Shown piece by piece: positions 6,755 through 9,563 of a DNA stretch of 9,563 nt. How positions within the stretch are numbered: position 1 is the stretch's first letter; every line of letters begins with the position of its first letter. The stretch comes from DHVE2 group archaeon. GTDB taxonomy: Archaea; Thermoplasmatota; Thermoplasmata; Thermoplasmatales; Aciduliprofundaceae. The notes under the pieces are model-generated. The model made no database searches, was not told where the DNA came from, and worked only from the letters and a program-made list of their open reading frames with translations. The translations under genes and the position numbers were made by a program. The stretch is from assembly GCA_015522935.1 (NCBI GenBank), contig WALH01000041.1, positions 1 through 9,563 of the forward strand. The letters run 5' to 3'.

Positions 6755-7379
6755 AGACCCATACCCGAGCTTGAGATTCTAAATCCTCCTTAGAAAATTC
6801 AATTGAATTTCCTACATACGCTATTTCATCTTTGGAAAAATACCTTAGAAAACTATCCACCGGGTTAAGACGTAAACTCAAGCCTGGAACGTAATAGTGC
6901 ATAGGCACTGCTATCTTGGGATTAATTAGTTTCACATTTTCATACGCACCACGAGCATCAACAGTGTAAACACCACCCACAGGCATGAAGAGAATATCCA
7001 CATCTCCTATCTCCTTTAACTGTGAAGAATTCAGTATATGGCCAAGGTCACCGGCATGAAGAAGAGATATGCCATCCATAATTATTTTGTACATGGCTAT
7101 TTTTCCCCTTTTGGCACCATGATATTCATCATGATATGCTTCTATTCCATTTATTTTTATATCTCCAGTACTGTATTTTCCTGGGCCAGTTATCGTTTTA
7201 AATTTTCCATTGACAACTCGAACTGCATTATGATCAAAGTGATTATGGGTTACAAGCACAAGATCCGCTGTAACCTTTGGAGGCTTTAGCCCTATTGATC
7301 TGCCATCATGAGGGTCTATCACAATTCTCAAATTATTTTTTATTTCAAAGCATGCATGGCCGTGCCATCGTATCATCAT
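6744..7379 (-). CDS. UPF0173-type metallo-beta-lactamase-fold metal-dependent hydrolase
   Basis: The 211-residue protein starts MIRWHGHACFEI, the characteristic opening of UPF0173 hydrolases related to UlaG/RNase-Z-like MBL proteins. The metal-binding set is complete: H45-N-H47-F-D49-H50, H108-A-G-D111 and a late P-M-H161-Y; H83 in AYHDEYHG may contribute. Members are cytosolic, with poorly defined substrates; no RNA-binding exosite or beta-CASP domain is present. Two adjacent ATG codons are possible; the first is kept because AAGTGAT lies five bases before it. That site overlaps the stop of the membrane-protein gene six bases upstream, so the two form an operon. The 3' end overlaps aIF6 by 11 bases. 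A six-T run on this strand, about 45 bases past the stop and inside aIF6, could end the transcript, though this is weak. Confidence 0.9.
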   Translation of the reverse strand: MMIRWHGHACFEIKNNLRIVIDPHDGRSIGLKPPKVTADLVLVTHNHFDHNAVRVVNGKFKTITGPGKYSTGDIKINGIEAYHDEYHGAKRGKIAMYKIIMDGISLLHAGDLGHILNSSQLKEIGDVDILFMPVGGVYTVDARGAYENVKLINPKIAVPMHYYVPGLSLRLNPVDSFLRYFSKDEIAYVGNSIEFSKEDLESQARVWVFTL

Positions 7380-7385
7380 TCCACA

Positions 7386-7832
7386 TCACTTCCCTATCTT
7401 ACCCCGGTAATAAATTTCCCCACCTCCTAAAATCAAAAGTGTGCCCACAATAACCACCGCTGCCGAAGGCGGATATCTTATCAGCCTCCATCCTTCCCAC
7501 CTGAGATAGAAAGCAAGGCCGTAGATAACAGCACCTACTACTACCAAGCTTATGGATGCTATTCTGTAAAATGAAATGGATCTCCCTATTATCTTCTCTG
7601 GTTTTTTCTCTTTCTTTTCTTTTTTTACTTCTTTTTCCTTTAGTGGCCTCTCTTCCTCTTCTTCCTTCTTTTCTTCCTTCGATGGCTTTACCTCTTCTTT
7701 CTTTTCTTCTGGAGAGGTTTTTGTAAGTTCTTCTATGACCTTCAGTTCTTCCTTCACATTGCCTTCTCCCTTCTCACCCTCAACAATTTCCGAAAGCTCA
7801 TCCAGCTCCTTTAGTATATCCTTCTCGCCCAT
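7386..7832 (-). CDS. Small membrane protein with long charged N-terminal region and two TM helices
   Basis: I do not recognise a family. The 148-residue product has a hydrophilic N-terminal half (about 1-85) that becomes an almost pure Glu/Lys stretch at 42-80 with blocks such as EEKKEEEEE and KKEKKEKK, probably a long charged helix or disordered linker. Two hydrophobic segments follow at about 89-110 (RIASISLVVVGAVIYGLAF) and 122-142 (SAAVVIVGTLLILGGGEIYY), joined by a short RWEGWRLIRYPP loop, with a small basic tail. There is no signal peptide, so the charged part probably faces the cytoplasm. The frame stays open upstream to 8144, but that part is antisense to the methyltransferase; the ATG at 7832 is the credible start. 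It precedes the MBL hydrolase by six bases. Confidence 0.75.
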   Translation of the reverse strand: MGEKDILKELDELSEIVEGEKGEGNVKEELKVIEELTKTSPEEKKEEVKPSKEEKKEEEEERPLKEKEVKKEKKEKKPEKIIGRSISFYRIASISLVVVGAVIYGLAFYLRWEGWRLIRYPPSAAVVIVGTLLILGGGEIYYRGKIGK

Positions 7833-7844
7833 AGCTATCGCCAA

Positions 7845-7871
7845 AATTATAATGTATTCCTCCCATATAAT
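7845..7871. promoter_or_regulatory. Divergent promoter region, membrane-protein gene and methyltransferase
   Basis: The 46 bases between the two divergent genes hold two TATA-like boxes. ATTATA at about 7846-7851 on the plus strand is roughly 30 bases before the methyltransferase ATG. ATTATAT on the minus strand (7871-7865) is about 36 bases before the membrane-protein ATG. The two boxes nearly abut, so the opposing promoters probably compete. Placement is tentative. Confidence 0.4.
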
Positions 7872-7878
7872 CTTTTTG

Positions 7879-8400
7879 ATGAGAGAATACGAGCCGTCAG
7901 AGGATACATTTCTCCTGTTAAAGCACCTCCACTGCGGAAATAGAACACTTGACATGGGCACAGGTAGCGGGATAATAGCTATTGAATGTGCAAAAAAGGG
8001 AAGCAAAGTTGTGGCGGTGGATATTGACCCCATAGCAGTGGAGAATTTGAGAATTGAAAGTAAAAAGGAGGATTTAAAAATAGATACCCGTTTATCAAAT
8101 TTATTTGAAAATGTGCCCGAAAAATTTGATACAATAATTTTCAATCCTCCCTACCTTCCGGGAGAAGCAAAGGATATTGTTGATTATCAGTGGGCTGGGG
8201 GAGGTAAATACGGAGATGAAACCATACTGAAATTTCTTCGACAGGCAAAAAAACATATTAACAAAGGTGGAGAAATACTTATCATCCTTTCATCATTCAA
8301 CAGAATTGAGGAAATAGCAAAAATGGGATACGGAATGAAGAAAATCGATGAATTAAAACTCTCTTTCCACAAAATTTACCTTTTCTCACTCAGATTATGA
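7879..8400 (+). CDS. PrmC/HemK/Mtq2-like class I methyltransferase
   Basis: The 173-residue protein begins with YEPSEDTFLLL (4-14), the opening typical of archaeal and eukaryotic HemK-related methyltransferases. Motif I, LDMGTGSGIIAIECA at 24-38, binds S-adenosylmethionine; VVAVDIDP at 44-51 supplies the acidic ribose-binding position; and FNPPYLPG at 88-95 is the N-P-P-Y motif of amide-N methyltransferases. The family methylates the glutamine of the GGQ motif in release factors, so aRF1 is the expected target. It lacks the N-terminal helical domain of bacterial PrmC, as archaeal/Mtq2-type enzymes do; these usually work with a Trm112-like partner, not seen here. The frame continues upstream to 7576, but that part is a serine/phenylalanine-rich shadow of the charged membrane protein, so the ATG at 7879 is used. 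Confidence 0.88.
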   Translation: MREYEPSEDTFLLLKHLHCGNRTLDMGTGSGIIAIECAKKGSKVVAVDIDPIAVENLRIESKKEDLKIDTRLSNLFENVPEKFDTIIFNPPYLPGEAKDIVDYQWAGGGKYGDETILKFLRQAKKHINKGGEILIILSSFNRIEEIAKMGYGMKKIDELKLSFHKIYLFSLRL

Positions 8401-8406
8401 GAGAGG

Positions 8407-8418
8407 TTTAAGTATATG
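8407..8418 (+). promoter_or_regulatory. Possible TATA box of the GltD-like gene
   Basis: TTTAAGTATATG lies in the 46-base gap after the methyltransferase gene, about 33-36 bases before the start codon. A start site 25 bases on would fall right at the Shine-Dalgarno site, so either the box is used from its left part or this gene is read from the methyltransferase promoter. Confidence 0.35.
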
Positions 8419-8434
8419 GTTCCAATTCTCCCAC

Positions 8435-8441
8435 GGAGGTG
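8435..8441 (+). promoter_or_regulatory. Shine-Dalgarno site of the GltD-like gene
   Basis: GGAGGTG is a strong match to the 16S rRNA tail, five bases before the ATG at 8447. It supports this start and implies a leadered mRNA, unlike the leaderless genes elsewhere in the window. Confidence 0.65.
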
Positions 8442-8446
8442 TAACC

Positions 8447-9484
8447 ATGAGATTCGCAAGATGCAAAACTCTGGAAAACGTATCGAAGACAGGAAAGAGC
8501 ATTGCAATAGTAGGCGCAGGACCTGCCGGATTAAGAGCTGCTGGAATGCTGATATGCATGGGTCACGAGGTCCATGTGTACGATCAAATGCCGGAGCCCG
8601 GAGGATTGATGATATTCGGCATTCCAGATTATCACGTTGATACAAAATCAGTAAGAGAGGGTGTAAAGGAACTCCGGGAACTGGGTGTGAATTTTCACAA
8701 CAATGTCAAGGTTTATGGTGACGGAAAAGGGGATAAGAATTTAGAGGAATTAATAAACGAGTATGATGCTGTCCTGATCGCCACTGGAACGTGGAAATCC
8801 AGAAAATTAAATGTTCCTGGCGAAAATTTGAAGGGTGTTTATGTTGCATTGGACTGGCTTATTGATTATTACCTTTATGAGAAAGGCTATCAACCTTGGG
8901 ATAAGGTGGCGCCTTTAGGAAAGAGAGGTCTTGTAATTGGGGGGGGATTAACTGCAGTGGATGCAGCCGAAGTTCCACTGAGATATCTTAAAGATAAATT
9001 CGGAATAGAGAAAGTTTATCTCTCATACAGGAGAAGCAGGAAAGAAGCGCCAATGAAGGAAAGAGAGTTCAACAGACTTGTAGAGGAATTGCATATAGAA
9101 CCTTTGGAGCTGACCATACCACTTGAATTCAAAGGAGAGGAAAAAGTTGAGAAAGTTGTTCTTCAGAGAACAAGACTTGTGCCTGTGGAGAAGGGTAGAC
9201 CTAAACCCATCCCCATTGAGGGTAGCGAATTTGAAATTAATGTGGATTATGTAATGGTCGCCATAGGTGAAATTCCCTCACCACCCTTCGAGAATGGATG
9301 CTGTGGAATAGAAGTTGAATCATGGGGTGCAATAAAGACCGATGAGAAATTCAGAACAACGAGAAAAGGGGTTTTTGCTGCAGGAGATGTTAAGCATGGT
9401 GCATCACTGATAGGCCCCGCATTCAAGAGTGGAATGGATGCCGCCAAGTACATAGATGAATATTTGAAAACTAGTGAATGGTAA
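8447..9484 (+). CDS. GltD-like stand-alone FAD/NAD(P)-dependent oxidoreductase
   Basis: The 345-residue protein resembles the FAD/NADPH part of the glutamate synthase small subunit. It has the FAD-binding GAGPAG at 23-28, the subfamily's EPGGLMIFGIPDYH at 50-63, the LIATGTW motif at 110-116, a second Rossmann fold VIGGGLTAVDAAEV at 163-176 for NAD(P)H, and the FAD-closing GVFAAGDVKHGAS at 308-320. True GltD is about 450-480 residues and begins with a domain carrying cysteines for [4Fe-4S] clusters; that domain is missing and only C6 remains near the start. The enzyme may pass electrons from NAD(P)H to a separate ferredoxin-like subunit, as in related SudA/NfnB-type proteins, or act as another oxidoreductase. 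No large glutamate synthase gene is next to it here. It starts 46 bases after the methyltransferase. Confidence 0.9.
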   Translation: MRFARCKTLENVSKTGKSIAIVGAGPAGLRAAGMLICMGHEVHVYDQMPEPGGLMIFGIPDYHVDTKSVREGVKELRELGVNFHNNVKVYGDGKGDKNLEELINEYDAVLIATGTWKSRKLNVPGENLKGVYVALDWLIDYYLYEKGYQPWDKVAPLGKRGLVIGGGLTAVDAAEVPLRYLKDKFGIEKVYLSYRRSRKEAPMKEREFNRLVEELHIEPLELTIPLEFKGEEKVEKVVLQRTRLVPVEKGRPKPIPIEGSEFEINVDYVMVAIGEIPSPPFENGCCGIEVESWGAIKTDEKFRTTRKGVFAAGDVKHGASLIGPAFKSGMDAAKYIDEYLKTSEW

Positions 9485-9503
9485 TAAGTACATCTCTCAA
9501 TTC

Positions 9504-9510
9504 TTTTTTT
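9504..9510 (+). terminator. Oligo-T terminator candidate after the GltD-like gene
   Basis: Seven consecutive T's lie about 20 bases past the stop codon. Archaeal RNA polymerase commonly terminates at T-runs in the non-template strand without needing a hairpin. A small inverted repeat (CTAAG at 9512-9516, CTTAG at 9523-9527) follows rather than precedes the run, so it is not a bacterial-type stem-loop. Confidence 0.5.
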
Positions 9511-9563
9511 ACTAAGCTTTTACTTAGCTGGTCAGGTTACCAAGGCATTATCCAGTATGGAGT

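Noticed and set aside
7576..7878. Upstream in-frame extension of the methyltransferase, rich in Ser and Phe
   Set aside because: It is the reverse complement of the Glu/Lys-rich membrane-protein coding region; low complexity makes a long open frame by chance. The family starts at YEPSEDT.
7833..8144. Upstream extension of the membrane-protein frame
   Set aside because: It is antisense to the methyltransferase, whose motifs are unmistakable; the ATG at 7832 precedes the natural hydrophilic start.
8416..8645. Overlapping open frames on both strands at the start of the GltD-like gene
   Set aside because: They show no protein family features and are shadows of the oxidoreductase coding frame.

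Overview
The window is a compact, fairly AT-rich piece of an archaeal chromosome. Evidence for an archaeon: a NurA nuclease/HerA translocase pair, ribosomal proteins S19e, L39e and L31e, a PDCD5-type DNA-binding protein, aIF6, TATA boxes about 26 bases before start codons, and Shine-Dalgarno sites of the GGAGGTGAT type at internal genes. The gene set and the geranylgeranyl-reductase-like protein fit a euryarchaeon, possibly Thermoplasmata-like. That placement is an inference from general gene content, not a database match.

Layout. (1) Positions 20-4742, minus strand, read right to left: nurA, herA, a HIT-family hydrolase, a short FAD-dependent geranylgeranyl-reductase-family protein and a seven-repeat TPR protein. 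nurA-herA are back to back, HIT-reductase overlap by 4 bases, and separate leaderless-type promoters are visible before nurA, HIT and the TPR gene. (2) Positions 4743-4859: a divergent promoter region. (3) Positions 4860-6754, plus strand: a translation operon, rps19e, PDCD5-like, rpl39e (51 aa), rpl31e and aIF6. (4) Positions 6744-7832, minus strand: a UPF0173-type metallo-beta-lactamase-fold hydrolase, preceded in its operon by a small two-helix membrane protein with a long charged N-terminal segment. The hydrolase and aIF6 genes converge and overlap by 11 bases. (5) Positions 7833-7878: a 46-base divergent promoter region. (6) Positions 7879-9484, plus strand: a PrmC/HemK/Mtq2-like methyltransferase and a stand-alone GltD-like FAD/NAD(P) oxidoreductase, followed by a T-run terminator candidate. 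The last ~50 bases hold nothing I can identify.

How the genes work together: NurA and HerA form a DNA end-resection machine. S19e, L31e and L39e are large- and small-subunit proteins and aIF6 controls subunit joining, so the plus-strand operon serves ribosome assembly. The methyltransferase probably acts on the release factor, also a translation role. The remaining genes (HIT hydrolase, reductase, TPR, MBL hydrolase, GltD-like) are housekeeping or metabolic and have no firm shared pathway. I see no tRNA, rRNA, CRISPR array, insertion sequence or defence island, and no convincing new multi-gene system. The points most worth a second look are the short reductase, the charged membrane protein paired with the MBL hydrolase, the nurA-herA pair without mre11-rad50, and the consistent split between leaderless first genes and Shine-Dalgarno-led internal genes.
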